A stretch of DNA of 64,000 bases from Candidatus Bathyarchaeota archaeon (GCA_004376295.1 SOJZ01000031.1:108787-172786); one strand, 5' to 3'. Counted from the stretch's first letter, positions 19,108-28,381 are shown. Numbers and translations are program-made. The notes: generated from the sequence alone by a model not told the origin.

Positions 19108-19776
19108 TTAATGCTTTCTCCTAAGCCTTTCCAGAGCATCCTTTTTTACCTCTGTTCCCAGCGATTTCATGAGCAATTTGAAGACAGAGAATGCTGCTCT
19201 TCGATCGGTTTTGAGACCTGTGGTTGCACCTAACAGGCATATACCTTTGAATCCACGTTTTTTGGCAAGTCCTAACAGGAGGCCAGTGGCACCTACGATT
19301 CTTCCCTTTCCGTAGATTACGGCGCCCTTTTCCATCGTCTCTATGGCAAGCTTTTGAGATGTGGCAGCTACGTAAACTTCTTCAGCAGGACGAGGTGTAG
19401 GCGCTCCACCCATCGTCACAATGAATCTACATCCATGTTTCTCTGCGAAATCCAAGATTTCACCGCATAATTCATAGTGCACCACCACATCTTCGAGGGA
19501 AGGCTGTGCGTCTCCGATTAGGATAATGAAGTGTTTTTTCTCTGTTTGGGCTACGTAAAATTCGTAACGCGGTGGACGGCAGATTCCATGATTGTTTATG
19601 ATGACGTAGTCGGGGAATGAGGGGGCGTACAGTTCTGCGAATGGTTTGGCGTGTGCAAACTCGATCAGCAGTTGTGCTGCAATTTTTCCTACGTCTCCGA
19701 ATCCTGGAAGGCCTTCTACGAACACTGGGTTTTCCAGCTCTGGTTGAAACAGGTAGCGGAATTGTGGTTTGTCCAT
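19108..19776 (-). CDS. PAC2 family protein (proteasome assembly chaperone-like)
   Basis: 222 residues of the PAC2 superfamily, related to eukaryotic proteasome assembly chaperone 2 and to archaeal PbaA/PbaB-type proteins. Recognisable blocks are FVEGLPGFGDVGKIAAQLL near the N-terminus, the central MGGAPTPRP region and GATGLLLGLAKKRG. ATG at 19776 is preceded by GAGG seven nt upstream. The client is not established for most archaeal members, so a proteasome role is not certain. Confidence 0.85.
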   Translation of the reverse strand: MDKPQFRYLFQPELENPVFVEGLPGFGDVGKIAAQLLIEFAHAKPFAELYAPSFPDYVIINNHGICRPPRYEFYVAQTEKKHFIILIGDAQPSLEDVVVHYELCGEILDFAEKHGCRFIVTMGGAPTPRPAEEVYVAATSQKLAIETMEKGAVIYGKGRIVGATGLLLGLAKKRGFKGICLLGATTGLKTDRRAAFSVFKLLMKSLGTEVKKDALERLRRKH

Positions 19777-19857
19777 TTGCGTGCCTCATTGTAAATAAAC
19801 GTCTGGCATCTATAGATTTTTCGTGTAGTCTTTTAGAGGACAATGCTGGTGCGTGCT

Positions 19858-19877
19858 GGTATAAAAATATTTAAGAT
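19858..19877 (+). promoter_or_regulatory. Candidate TATA box for the initiator tRNA transcript
   Basis: The AT-only run TATAAAAATATTTAAG lies upstream of the tRNA. A TATA element centred near 19866-19873 would place transcription start about 25 nt downstream, near 19892-19900. That start would leave the AGCG at 19916 and the whole 42-nt segment before the tRNA body inside the transcript, which matters for the unusual tRNA 5' region. Confidence 0.55.
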
Positions 19878-19915
19878 ACTCGTGTGTCACTGTTGAGGGT
19901 GCGGGGCAAAACCGT

Positions 19916-20035
19916 AGCGAGAGGCACGTTCAGACAGACAAACAGGTATAGCCTCCTATACGGGTGGGGTAGCCAGGTGAACCCGCTGGGCTCATAACCC
20001 AGAGATCGGTTGTTCAAATCAACCCCCCGCTACCA
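19916..20035 (+). tRNA. Initiator tRNA-Met(CAT) with interrupted or abnormal 5' acceptor strand
   Basis: The body is a textbook archaeal initiator tRNA: D stem GGGT/ACCC, anticodon stem CTGGG/CCCAG with the three G-C pairs of initiators, loop CTCATAA with anticodon CAT at 19993-19995, T arm GGTTG/CAACC, acceptor 3' strand CCCCGCT, discriminator A and encoded CCA (20033-20035). The contiguous 5' strand, ATACGGG at 19958-19964, pairs only at positions 1 and 5-7; positions 2-4 mismatch. The missing AGCG occurs at 19916-19919. Removing 19920-19961 (42 nt) would give AGCGGGG, fully complementary to CCCCGCT with the initiator A1-U72 pair. The feature is drawn to include that segment. Ends CCGTA/TACGG and GAGGC/GCCTC could pair across the segment, but I could not draw a textbook bulge-helix-bulge. 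Contiguous reading would be 19958-20035. Confidence 0.8.
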
Positions 20036-20170
20036 ACTAAGTATTTTCAGAGACGTCAAATCCTTAGAACTGCACGTACTTTTCCAACGATAAATGAAAG
20101 GAAGCTTCCGCGGATCTTCACTTGCTCTGCATCCTCCGCTTTCTAACACAAACAAAGTCTATTATTGCAA

Positions 20171-20178
20171 GCATGCAT
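20171..20178. repeat. Isolated GCATGCAT palindrome
   Basis: A single copy of the octamer family in the gap between the tRNA and the DUF1015 gene. It is the only intergenic copy I found before 29 kb. The rest of 20041-20245 shows no gene. Confidence 0.4.
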
Positions 20179-20245
20179 TAGAGTCTCACTTGCACAACCT
20201 CTGAGTCAATCTGATTTGGCCTTGTTCTCATGAAAGAATGAGCGG

Positions 20246-21523
20246 TTAGAGGTTTTCTCCCGGTGATAGATCCATCATCGTGAAACCTGAAACCATTTTC
20301 GGATAGAAATCCGTGGATTTTTCAGGCATCCTTTCATGGTTCTGCGCTATTTTTAAAACCGTTTCTGGAGTTGTTGGATTAATCAAGAATGCTAATTTGG
20401 CTTCTCCCTTGTGCACTTTTTCCACAGTGTTCTTTATCCATCTTACGTATATTATCTCCTCATCAATTTTCAGTTCACCAGTTCCCATGATTGCTCTGAA
20501 GATAACATCCCTCAAGATGGTTACGTCAAGAGAACGATACTCATCTGACCAAGCAGCATCCATGAACTGGGAAACAGCTTTTTCACTTTTCAGCAACAAG
20601 CCATAAGACCTTTTTCCATCATAAACGCAGAAGGCATGCTTCGTCTTGTGGCTTTCCAGAAAACTCCTCAGAGCTTCAGTGTCAGAATCAATTTTTGAGA
20701 CCGTGAAGAACTCCTTGAACATCTGCAAAGTATCGTCAATCAGCTCGATTTTTTTTAGAAGACGATGTGTTGGCAAGACAATTAATCCTTCATCTTGTAT
20801 AGGAACCATGTAACTCATCCGAAAATTGAACGCTGAATCTTCCATCCATCCTTCTTGTCCGCGTCTTTCATCCCTGTAGGCAATAGCCGTCTCATATCTA
20901 TGATGCCCATCAGCAATCACAAACTGCTTGTCTGTAACCGTTTCTTGCACCAACTTTATCTTTTCTGGATCGGTCAATTTCCAAATAAGATTTCTAACGT
21001 TTAAGGAGTCTCTAACATCTACTAGTGGATCGGTCTTTGTGATTTTTGCGAAAAGGTTAATGGTTATTTTCTCTGAGTCTGGGTAAAGTAGAAATCCGGT
21101 TTCGAGGTTTTTCTGGGTTGCTCGTAGCATGTTTAATCGGTCGATTTTCGGTCCTTTATGAGTGATTTCGTGAGGGAGAACTTTGTTTTCCACGTAGGGA
21201 TGTAGGCGTAAGGCAGCAATGAATCCTGTGCGGGTGTAGGTTTTTCCCAAGAGTTCGAACTCTTGTTTGTAGACAAAAATTGCGGGTTCCTTGTCTTTTT
21301 TCAGTATCCCTTCATTCATCCATCGGCGTATTCGTTGCTTGGCTATTTCGTATCTGTTTTCTTCCATTGGCAGGGTTAGTCGGCAGTAGTTATACACTGA
21401 TTTTTTATAGTATTTCCTCTGCATATCAGAGTCAATTTTGTCGTAGGGTTGAGCGATTAGATTCTCATAGCTGCCTGCCTTCTCAGTGTATCGTACTGCT
21501 CTGAATGGCCTAATTTCGACCAT
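20246..21523 (-). CDS. DUF1015 family protein
   Basis: 425 residues. The N-terminus VEIRPFRAVRYTEKAG and the block IAQPYDKIDSDMQRKYY match DUF1015, a family of unknown biochemistry that, to my knowledge, is often found next to serA/serC in bacteria. A conserved central IADGHHRYETAIAYRDER segment suggests a metal or phosphate-binding site. The start is ATG at 21523, 10 bp after the serA stop. The gene order aminotransferase-serA-DUF1015 points to a role in serine metabolism, possibly a regulatory or kinase-like step; this is inference. Confidence 0.85.
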   Translation of the reverse strand: MVEIRPFRAVRYTEKAGSYENLIAQPYDKIDSDMQRKYYKKSVYNYCRLTLPMEENRYEIAKQRIRRWMNEGILKKDKEPAIFVYKQEFELLGKTYTRTGFIAALRLHPYVENKVLPHEITHKGPKIDRLNMLRATQKNLETGFLLYPDSEKITINLFAKITKTDPLVDVRDSLNVRNLIWKLTDPEKIKLVQETVTDKQFVIADGHHRYETAIAYRDERRGQEGWMEDSAFNFRMSYMVPIQDEGLIVLPTHRLLKKIELIDDTLQMFKEFFTVSKIDSDTEALRSFLESHKTKHAFCVYDGKRSYGLLLKSEKAVSQFMDAAWSDEYRSLDVTILRDVIFRAIMGTGELKIDEEIIYVRWIKNTVEKVHKGEAKLAFLINPTTPETVLKIAQNHERMPEKSTDFYPKMVSGFTMMDLSPGENL

Positions 21524-21533
21524 ATAGTTCGGC

Positions 21534-22433
21534 TCACTTGAGTTTTTCCAGTTCTTCGATCACTCTTTCAGCTATTTGCACACCAGCCCTCAATTGTGCT
21601 TCCTTAGTTTGAGCACCAATATGGGGTGTGGCATGAACATTTTCAAGTGTAAGCAGCTTATGTTTTCCAGGTGGTTCTTCTTCAAAAACATCTGTTGCCG
21701 CAGCCTTGACTTTGCCTGACACGAGAGCCTGATATAGCGCTCCTTGGTCAACCACTCCGCCGCGTGAACAGTCAATTATCATGACCCCGTCTTTCATCAT
21801 GCCGAATTCTCTCGTTGATAGTATATGTCTGGTCCGCGGAGTTAGCGGAACATGGATTGAGATAAAGTCAGCTTTCGGAAGCATTTCTTCCAGAGAGACA
21901 AATCGATCGTAAACTCGGCTTCTCACCACAATTACTTTCATGCCTAGGGCTAATGCCAGTTTTTCAACGATTTTCGCAATGTTTCCGTAGCCTATTAACC
22001 CAAGGGTTTTCCCATGAACTTCTACGCTTTTGAGTTCCTTCTTTGCCCATTTTCCCTCACGAAGAGTAACAGTTCCTCTGACTATGCCCCTTGTAAGTGC
22101 CAGCAAGTGACCAATTGCCAACTCAGCGACACTGATTGAGGATGCTTGCGGAGTGTTCACCACTGTAATGCCCATTTCTCTGGCTTTTTCTAAATCGATG
22201 TTGTCTAAGCCAATGCCTGCGCGTCCAATGACCTTAAGGTTTTGCGCGTTAACGATTAGGTTGCCTTTGACTTTGGTGGCTGATCGAACGATAAGCGCGT
22301 CGTATCCACCTACGATTTTAGGGAGTTCATCTTTAGGCATGTCCCATGCTTTCGTGACTTTGTAGCCGTTTTCCTCAAGTAGTTTTATGCCTGCGTCAGC
22401 GATTTTGTCACAAATTAAGATTTTAAAAGCCAC
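21534..22433 (-). CDS. serA: D-3-phosphoglycerate dehydrogenase, short form
   Basis: 299-residue NAD-dependent 2-hydroxyacid dehydrogenase. The Rossmann motif is GLIGYGNIAK; the catalytic Arg, Glu and His positions fall in IDCSRGGVVD, FEEEPPG and the C-terminal ATPHIGAQT. It lacks the ASB and ACT domains of long SerA, so no serine feedback domain is seen. GTG start with AGGAAAA upstream, 5 bp after the aminotransferase. Most likely makes 3-phosphohydroxypyruvate for serine synthesis; other 2-hydroxyacids cannot be excluded. Confidence 0.88.
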   Translation of the reverse strand: MAFKILICDKIADAGIKLLEENGYKVTKAWDMPKDELPKIVGGYDALIVRSATKVKGNLIVNAQNLKVIGRAGIGLDNIDLEKAREMGITVVNTPQASSISVAELAIGHLLALTRGIVRGTVTLREGKWAKKELKSVEVHGKTLGLIGYGNIAKIVEKLALALGMKVIVVRSRVYDRFVSLEEMLPKADFISIHVPLTPRTRHILSTREFGMMKDGVMIIDCSRGGVVDQGALYQALVSGKVKAAATDVFEEEPPGKHKLLTLENVHATPHIGAQTKEAQLRAGVQIAERVIEELEKLK

Positions 22434-22438
22434 TTTTC

Positions 22439-23515
22439 CTAAAGCCCCCAGATTTCATCAATGTGTCCGAGAACTTCTTTGATTCCCTCAAGATTCCATT
22501 CACCCATATGACCGACGCGGAAGGTTTTTTCAGCTAGTTTGCCATAGCCATTGGAAATCATGAAATGTCTTTCTGCCAGTTTTTCATTCAGTTCTTTCAC
22601 GTTTTTTCCTAACGTGTTTTTGATACAGGTGACTGTGACTGATTCATATCCTGGTTCGGCAAATAATGCGAAATGTTTTTTTGCCCATTTTCGCGTGTAT
22701 TCTGCCATGGCTTTGTGTCTTTGGTACACGCCTTCAGGTGTTTCCTCCAGCAATAAATCCATTCGCTTGTCAAGTGCATACAGAAGCGAGATGTTTGGAG
22801 TGAATGGTGTCTGATGCTTTCTCTCGTAATAATCGAAAATGCGAACCAGATTTGTATACATCCCTCGGTGGGGCACTTCCCTAGCCCTTTCTAAGGCTCT
22901 ATCGCTTACGATTCCGACTGCTAATCCTGGAGGCAGAGCGAAACACTTTTGCGTTGAAGCAAAAATGACGTCACAGCCGATATCCGACGGCAACAATTTG
23001 TCGCCAACCATTCCGGAAATGCTGTCGATGGCAAGCATTACGTTGGGATGGTCTTTTTTCATCATTTTTCCAATTTTATAGATTGGATTTCGCACTCCAG
23101 TTGACGTTTCGTTATGGCAAATAGTTAGTGTATCATATTCTCCTGAACTAAGCTTCTCCGTGATCATATGAGGTTCAACCGCTCTCCCCCACTCTACATC
23201 GAGAAAGTCAACGTTTTTACCGCAAGCCTGTACGGCCTTTCCAAACCTCTCTGAGAAGGCTCCGTTAGTGCAAGCTAGGGCTCTCTCTTTCACAATGCTT
23301 CTGCCGACTATGTCGAACCACAGTGTTCCCGAAGACGTAGTAACAGTGGTTTTGTAGTTGCTGGGTAACTGAAAGAACTTGTTCAATTTCTCAATTATCC
23401 CTGTATATAATTCCGTAAACTCTTTGGCGCGATGTCCAATCAAAAAGCGGTTCTGTTCACGGAGCATTTCTGCACTTACTTCGGTTGGTCCGGGTATCAA
23501 CAGTCTTTTATGCAT
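22439..23515 (-). CDS. Class V aminotransferase (alanine/serine-glyoxylate or phosphoserine type)
   Basis: 358 residues from the ATG at 23515 (MHKRLLIPGPTEV), where family members begin; the frame extends 17 codons further upstream without support. GGAG lies just before this ATG. PLP enzyme of fold type I class V: the Schiff-base Lys is in STQKCFALPPG and the cofactor Asp in AIDSISGMVG. Archaeal relatives act as broad-specificity alanine-glyoxylate or phosphoserine aminotransferases. Tight linkage to serA (5 bp) favours transamination of 3-phosphohydroxypyruvate, while the neighbouring glyoxylate reductase leaves serine-glyoxylate exchange possible. Confidence 0.85.
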   Translation of the reverse strand: MHKRLLIPGPTEVSAEMLREQNRFLIGHRAKEFTELYTGIIEKLNKFFQLPSNYKTTVTTSSGTLWFDIVGRSIVKERALACTNGAFSERFGKAVQACGKNVDFLDVEWGRAVEPHMITEKLSSGEYDTLTICHNETSTGVRNPIYKIGKMMKKDHPNVMLAIDSISGMVGDKLLPSDIGCDVIFASTQKCFALPPGLAVGIVSDRALERAREVPHRGMYTNLVRIFDYYERKHQTPFTPNISLLYALDKRMDLLLEETPEGVYQRHKAMAEYTRKWAKKHFALFAEPGYESVTVTCIKNTLGKNVKELNEKLAERHFMISNGYGKLAEKTFRVGHMGEWNLEGIKEVLGHIDEIWGL

Positions 23516-23605
23516 TGTCTCCACCTTTGGTGTGAAGCATTTACAAGAAATATGATATTTAACCATTTAGGCACTTTCATGTTTGATATTTTGACGAAGA
23601 AAAAT

Positions 23606-24601
23606 TCAGCTTTGCCTTCGAGTTTTTAGGGCTTCTCTGTTTACTAGATTGGGCGGAATTTTTCCTTCAAAGAATGCAATAAGGTTTTCGGCAACCATCT
23701 CAGCCATTCTGGAACGAGTCTCATGGCTACTGCTTGATATATGCGGAGCTAAGACAACGTTGTCAAGTTTGAGTAATGGATTATCTATTGATGTTGGTTC
23801 TTGCTCGAAAACGTCGAGGGCGGCGCCAGCAATCCATCCTTCTGTTAACGCTTTGTATAGGGCTTTTTCATCCACAACTGGTCCCCTTGAATTGTTTATT
23901 AGACAGGCTGTTTCCTTCATCAGCTTCAGCTTTCGCTCGTCTATCAGATGATAAGTTTTCTCTATTAAAGGAACATGGATACTGACAAAATCAGATTTTT
24001 GGAGAAGTGTGTCAAGGTCTGCGAATTCCAATCCTAACGTCTTTTCTAAATTGGGTTTCCGTGTCGTGCTATAGTAAAGAGTTCTCATGTCGAAACCTCT
24101 CGCTCTCTTCGCCACGGCTGCTCCTATTCTTCCCAAACCTACTATTCCCAACGTAGCTCCGTAAACGTCTCTGCCCAGAATCATGGTTGGGTGCCAATCC
24201 ACCTTCCACTTTCCAGAGCGGATATACTTGTCTGCCTCCACGACTCTTCGCGCGACAGCCATTAGAAGCACCCATGCAAAATCCGCGGTGGTCTCAGTCA
24301 GCACTCCTGGCGTGTTTGTAACGTAGATGCCTCTTTTCGTTGCTTCCTTTATGTCAATGTTGTCGTATCCAACTGCAAATTGAGCTATTATCTTCAAGTT
24401 CGGCGCAACATCAAAAACTTCAGCATCTATTTTATCTGTTAGAAGTGAGGCTAAGGCGTCTACCTTCGCCACTTTTTGAATGACCACTTTCTTGGGTGGG
24501 GGCGCAGAGTCAGCCCAGACTTCTGCGTCGAATCGTTTCTTAATGATTCGAAGCCCTCTTTCTGGGAGTTCACGCGTAACAAATATTTTATGTTTCTGCA
24601 C
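23606..24601 (-). CDS. gyaR: Glyoxylate/hydroxypyruvate reductase
   Basis: 331-residue D-2-hydroxyacid dehydrogenase resembling archaeal GyaR. The Rossmann motif [13 protein letters not shown], catalytic Arg in NNSRGPVVD, Glu in FEQEPTS and His in LAPHISSSS are present. It is expected to reduce glyoxylate to glycolate and hydroxypyruvate to D-glycerate. GTG start with AAGGAA upstream. It is the first gene of the leftward group and is divergent from glycerate 2-kinase, giving a route hydroxypyruvate to glycerate to 2-phosphoglycerate. Confidence 0.9.
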   Translation of the reverse strand: MQKHKIFVTRELPERGLRIIKKRFDAEVWADSAPPPKKVVIQKVAKVDALASLLTDKIDAEVFDVAPNLKIIAQFAVGYDNIDIKEATKRGIYVTNTPGVLTETTADFAWVLLMAVARRVVEADKYIRSGKWKVDWHPTMILGRDVYGATLGIVGLGRIGAAVAKRARGFDMRTLYYSTTRKPNLEKTLGLEFADLDTLLQKSDFVSIHVPLIEKTYHLIDERKLKLMKETACLINNSRGPVVDEKALYKALTEGWIAGAALDVFEQEPTSIDNPLLKLDNVVLAPHISSSSHETRSRMAEMVAENLIAFFEGKIPPNLVNREALKTRRQS

Positions 24602-24718
24602 GTCTCATTCCTTCTCTATGGTCTTCTCCAATCTCTTATCCCTATTAATTTATTGCACTTACTGATAAAACGTTAAAGGAAAAGAACCATTACGTGAACC
24701 ATACGTGAGGAGATAGGC

Positions 24719-26098
24719 ATGGTTGAAATCAAAAACAAAGAAGAACTCATAAACAATTCAAAATCGCCCCTCGACAGAAAAGCTAGAAAACTAGCATTAA
24801 ACAGCCTTGAAACAGCATTAAAAGCCGCTGATCCCAGAAGCATCATCAAATCTATGGTCAAGTTGAAAGAAAACCTCCTTACAATTAACAAGCACCCGTT
24901 TGATTTGAAGAAATTCAACAACATATTTGTGGTGGGCGGTGGCAAAGCCAGCGGTTCAATGGCCGAAGCATTGGAGATTATTATGAAAGATCGTATAACC
25001 GACGGGACTCTGAATGTTCCTTATGCCAGCGGTCATTATAAAGTCCAACGAATCAAACTTCAAGAGGCAAATCACCCGGTTCCAGATGAAGCTGGTGTGA
25101 AAGGCACAAGACGCATGCTAGATTTAGTCAGTCAAGCTGACGAGAACGATCTCATTATCTGTCTGATATCCGGCGGGGGTTCAAGCTTGATGCCTTTACC
25201 CCGCGACGAAATATCTCTTCAAGATAAAAAAATAGTTACAGAAGCCTTACTCAAATCTGGAGCCCCAATAAATGAAATCAATGCTGTGCGCAAACACATC
25301 TCAGACTTTAAGGGTGGGTGGCTAGCGAAAAAGGCGTATCCAGCCACAGTCATAAACCTGCTTCTTTCCGATGTGGTGGGTGATCCCCTGGATGCTATAG
25401 CCTCAGGACCCACCGTTCCCGACTCTACCACATTTCAAGATGCCATTAAGGTTCTGAAAAAACATATGTTATGGAACAAGATTCCAGAGTCGGTGAAAAA
25501 GGTTCTACTTAACGGCGAGAAAGGATATGCATCAGAGACCCCAAAAGCAGACGATGTTGCATTCAAGAAAGTCTATAACTTCATTGTTGGAAACAACCGT
25601 TCAGCAAGTCTTGCTGCCTACGACAAGCTTCGTGACGCAGGGCTCAATACGCTCTTTCTCACTTCATATATGGAAGGTGAAGCCCGACACATGGGGAGAA
25701 TGTTTGCCGCCATAATCCAGGAGATTGTAGCGTCCGGAAAACCGATTCCAAAACCTTCTAGCATAGTAGCTGGAGGAGAAACCACTGTAACGGTCGTTGG
25801 TAAAGGAGCCGGAGGGCGAAACCAAGAAATCGCGTTAGGAGCCGCATTGAAGATAGATGGAGTAGAAGGCGCAGTTATCGTGTCGATAAGCACGGACGGA
25901 ATAGATGGACCAACCGATGCCGCTGGGGCCTTAGTAGATGGGAAAACAATACTCCGTTCTCGAGAGTTAGAGTTAAACGCGGAGGAGTTTCTTGCGGACA
26001 ATGATTCGTATGCTTTTTTCTCTAAGTTAGGCGACCTCATCTTTACAGGACCAACAGGCACTAATGTTAATGACATCTCGATAATTGTTGTGATATAG
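24719..26098 (+). CDS. Glycerate 2-kinase (MOFRL family)
   Basis: 459 residues; phosphorylates D-glycerate to 2-phosphoglycerate. The N-terminal domain has VVGGGKASGSMAEALE and CLISGGGSSLM; the C-terminal MOFRL domain has VAGGETTVTVVGKGAGGRNQEI. ATG start behind GGAGAT. Together with the divergent reductase this completes entry of hydroxypyruvate or glyoxylate-derived carbon into lower glycolysis. No second copy is seen in the window. Confidence 0.93.
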   Translation: MVEIKNKEELINNSKSPLDRKARKLALNSLETALKAADPRSIIKSMVKLKENLLTINKHPFDLKKFNNIFVVGGGKASGSMAEALEIIMKDRITDGTLNVPYASGHYKVQRIKLQEANHPVPDEAGVKGTRRMLDLVSQADENDLIICLISGGGSSLMPLPRDEISLQDKKIVTEALLKSGAPINEINAVRKHISDFKGGWLAKKAYPATVINLLLSDVVGDPLDAIASGPTVPDSTTFQDAIKVLKKHMLWNKIPESVKKVLLNGEKGYASETPKADDVAFKKVYNFIVGNNRSASLAAYDKLRDAGLNTLFLTSYMEGEARHMGRMFAAIIQEIVASGKPIPKPSSIVAGGETTVTVVGKGAGGRNQEIALGAALKIDGVEGAVIVSISTDGIDGPTDAAGALVDGKTILRSRELELNAEEFLADNDSYAFFSKLGDLIFTGPTGTNVNDISIIVVI

Positions 26099-26200
26099 CA
26101 ACGGAAAGCGTGTCTATGAACAAGTCCTTATAACGCGTGTGTAAAACAGTAAACGTTATGAGCTTAATAACTATGAAACAGAACTGTGTGAGGTCTGCCC

Positions 26201-27568
26201 TTGGAGAAGAAGTTTGATGTAGTTGTGGTTGGTGCCGGAACTGGAGGGTGCATGGCCGCGAAAACCGTGGCGGATGCTGGCTTTGAAGTATGTCTAATCG
26301 ACCGGAAAAGAAGAGAAAGCGTGGGAGACAAAGTTTGTGGAGACGCCATAGGTAAACATCACTTTGACAACCTTGGATTAAGCTACCCCGTAGGGGAAGA
26401 GCTGGAGCGAGAGATGGTTGGAGTTAAGATTTATTCCCCTGATGTCGAAACTGTTTTCAACGCTGAAGGAGAAGGCCTCTACGGGTTCATGATTAACCGT
26501 TACCTATTTGGGCAGAGATTGTTGGAGATCGCAACCGACGCCGGAGCGACTTTCATAGAATCAACTCAAGCGTCAAAACCCATAATAAAAGATCACTTTG
26601 TCACTGGAGTTCTAACGAAGAATCTGAAAACAGGAGAAGAGGTCACGTTACCTAGTCAAGTTGTTGTAGAGGCAAGCGGTCTTTCAGCTACTTTACGCAC
26701 GAAACTTCCTCCTGAAATCGGAATTGACACAACCATCCACAAAAAAGACATAATTATTTGTTACAGGGAGATTCGCAAACTAAAAGTGCAAATTTCTGAC
26801 CCAAACTTTTGCGAAATTTATCTTAATCTCCAACTTGCCCCAGGAGGATATTCTTGGGTTTTTCCGGAAAGCGAGACAAAAGTCAACGTAGGCTTAGGAG
26901 TAGTTGCATCAGATGATTCTCCAAACCCAAAAAAACAGCTTTACAGCTGTATTCTATCCAAGAAGCTATTCAAGGAATCGTCTGTTGTGACGGGTGGTGG
27001 AGGTCAGGTTCCGACTCGCAGACCCCTAGACTGCATGACTGGAAATGGCATTGCTATCATTGGAGACGCTGCCTGCCAAGTAAACCCCATTCACGGTGGC
27101 GGAATGGGACCCTCCATGACAGGAGGAGCAATGGTAGGAAAAGCAATTGTCGAGGCTATGAGCAATGACGATGTAAGTCGAAGTGGGCTTTGGTCATACA
27201 ATGTCAACTATATGCAGTCCTACGGGGCTAAACAGGCGGGTCTTGATGTTTTCCGTCTGTTTCTTCAAGGACTGAGTGACGACGACTTAAACTACGGAAT
27301 GAAGTATCGTATGATCACTGAGAAGGACCTTCTCAAAGCAAGCATGGGTGAGGACATGCATGTTAACTTGACCGAAAAAACCATCCGAGTCCTTAGAGGA
27401 GTAAGAAAACTCAGTTTGCTAAAGAAGCTAGGCGAAACAGCAAGTTTGATGAAGACAATGCGTGAACACTATCGGAACTATCCGACTTCACCTAAAGGCT
27501 TCGGCGAATGGAAAAAGAAAACGCGACATTTAGTCCAAGAAGCGGTCAAAATGCGAGTTGCGTCGTGA
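26201..27568 (+). CDS. Geranylgeranyl reductase family flavoprotein
   Basis: 455 residues. An N-terminal FAD-binding Rossmann motif (VVVVGAGTGGCMAAKTV) is followed by CGDAIGKHHF, the FAD contact block GIAIIGDAACQVNPIHGGGM and a helical C-terminus. In archaea this family includes digeranylgeranylglycerophospholipid reductase, which saturates the isoprenoid chains of membrane lipids. Other members act on quinones or chlorophyll precursors, so the lipid role is probable but not proven. TTG start. The dph6-like gene follows directly. Confidence 0.85.
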   Translation: MEKKFDVVVVGAGTGGCMAAKTVADAGFEVCLIDRKRRESVGDKVCGDAIGKHHFDNLGLSYPVGEELEREMVGVKIYSPDVETVFNAEGEGLYGFMINRYLFGQRLLEIATDAGATFIESTQASKPIIKDHFVTGVLTKNLKTGEEVTLPSQVVVEASGLSATLRTKLPPEIGIDTTIHKKDIIICYREIRKLKVQISDPNFCEIYLNLQLAPGGYSWVFPESETKVNVGLGVVASDDSPNPKKQLYSCILSKKLFKESSVVTGGGGQVPTRRPLDCMTGNGIAIIGDAACQVNPIHGGGMGPSMTGGAMVGKAIVEAMSNDDVSRSGLWSYNVNYMQSYGAKQAGLDVFRLFLQGLSDDDLNYGMKYRMITEKDLLKASMGEDMHVNLTEKTIRVLRGVRKLSLLKKLGETASLMKTMREHYRNYPTSPKGFGEWKKKTRHLVQEAVKMRVAS

Positions 27569-27570
27569 TC

Positions 27571-28257
27571 ATGCATGTTGCAGTACTAGTCACAGGCGGC
27601 AAAGACTCCGCGCTAGCACTCTACCGCGTTCTGGAAGAGGGTTATCAAGTAAAACATCTTGTCACCATGCTTCCTCAGAGTGAAGACAGTTGGATGTTTC
27701 ACTCTCTCAACATTCATTTGGTCGACCTCTTTGCTAAAGCTGTAGAGGTTCCGTTGGTAACGGCTGAAACCGCTGGAATCAAAGAAACGGAGCTAGAAGA
27801 TCTCAAAAATCTGCTCGCAACCCTTGACATAGAAGGAGTTGTGTCCGGGGCAATCTTGTCGCAATATCAGAAGGAGCGAATCGACAAAATCTGCCGAGAA
27901 CTGAACCTAAAATCTATTGCTCCCCTCTGGCATGAGGACCCAAAGCAACTGCTGAAAGAAATCGTTCATCTCAATTTTGATGTCATTATTGTAGGCGTGT
28001 ACGCGTATGGTTTCGATCAGAGCTGGCTTGGAAGAAAAATAGACTCAACAACACTAGATGATCTTAATGAATTGAACAAACAGTATCAAATATCTCCAGT
28101 TGGTGAGGGTGGCGAATACGAAACTCTAGTTCTTGATGCACCGTGTTTTAGGAAAAGAATACAGTTGCTTCAGGTCGAGAAGGTTTGGGAAGATCATAGC
28201 GGGTACTTGCTTGTGAAAGAAGCTAAGCTTGTGGAGAAAGCTGAAAAGATTTATTGA
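27571..28257 (+). CDS. dph6: Diphthine-ammonia ligase family PP-loop ATPase
   Basis: 228 residues. The PP-loop VTGGKDSALALYRVL at the N-terminus and the C-terminal PVGEGGEYETLVLDAP are hallmarks of Dph6/MJ0570-like proteins, which amidate diphthine on elongation factor 2 in the last step of diphthamide synthesis. The start may be ATG at 27571 or GTG at 27565, the latter overlapping the previous stop as GTGA; either implies coupling with the reductase gene. Confidence 0.88.
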   Translation: MHVAVLVTGGKDSALALYRVLEEGYQVKHLVTMLPQSEDSWMFHSLNIHLVDLFAKAVEVPLVTAETAGIKETELEDLKNLLATLDIEGVVSGAILSQYQKERIDKICRELNLKSIAPLWHEDPKQLLKEIVHLNFDVIIVGVYAYGFDQSWLGRKIDSTTLDDLNELNKQYQISPVGEGGEYETLVLDAPCFRKRIQLLQVEKVWEDHSGYLLVKEAKLVEKAEKIY

Positions 28258-28265
28258 TTTTTTTA

Positions 28266-28304
28266 GGGTGATATCCCCCGCATTTCCCCCTTTTTTGTCT
28301 TTGA
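28266..28304 (+). repeat. Dispersed GATATC-CCCGC element, copy 1
   Basis: GGTGATATCCCCCGCATTTC followed by a C run, six T and GTCTTTG. It lies 9 nt after the dph6 stop, in the convergent gap before the PhzF gene. Orientation on the plus strand matches all other copies. Here the T run would be well placed to end the dph6 transcript. Confidence 0.65.
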
Positions 28305-28381
28305 GATTTAGAATATGAAGGTTTACGAGTCTTGAACTCTTACGTCAAAGTTGAAACTTGCATGTGCAGTTGAAGCATAAT

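Noticed and set aside
19896..19964. Bulge-helix-bulge motif that would prove an archaeal tRNA intron
   Set aside because: The flanks form CCGTA/TACGG and GAGGC/GCCTC helices, but the proposed 3' splice point falls inside a helix rather than a bulge, so the canonical motif is not claimed.
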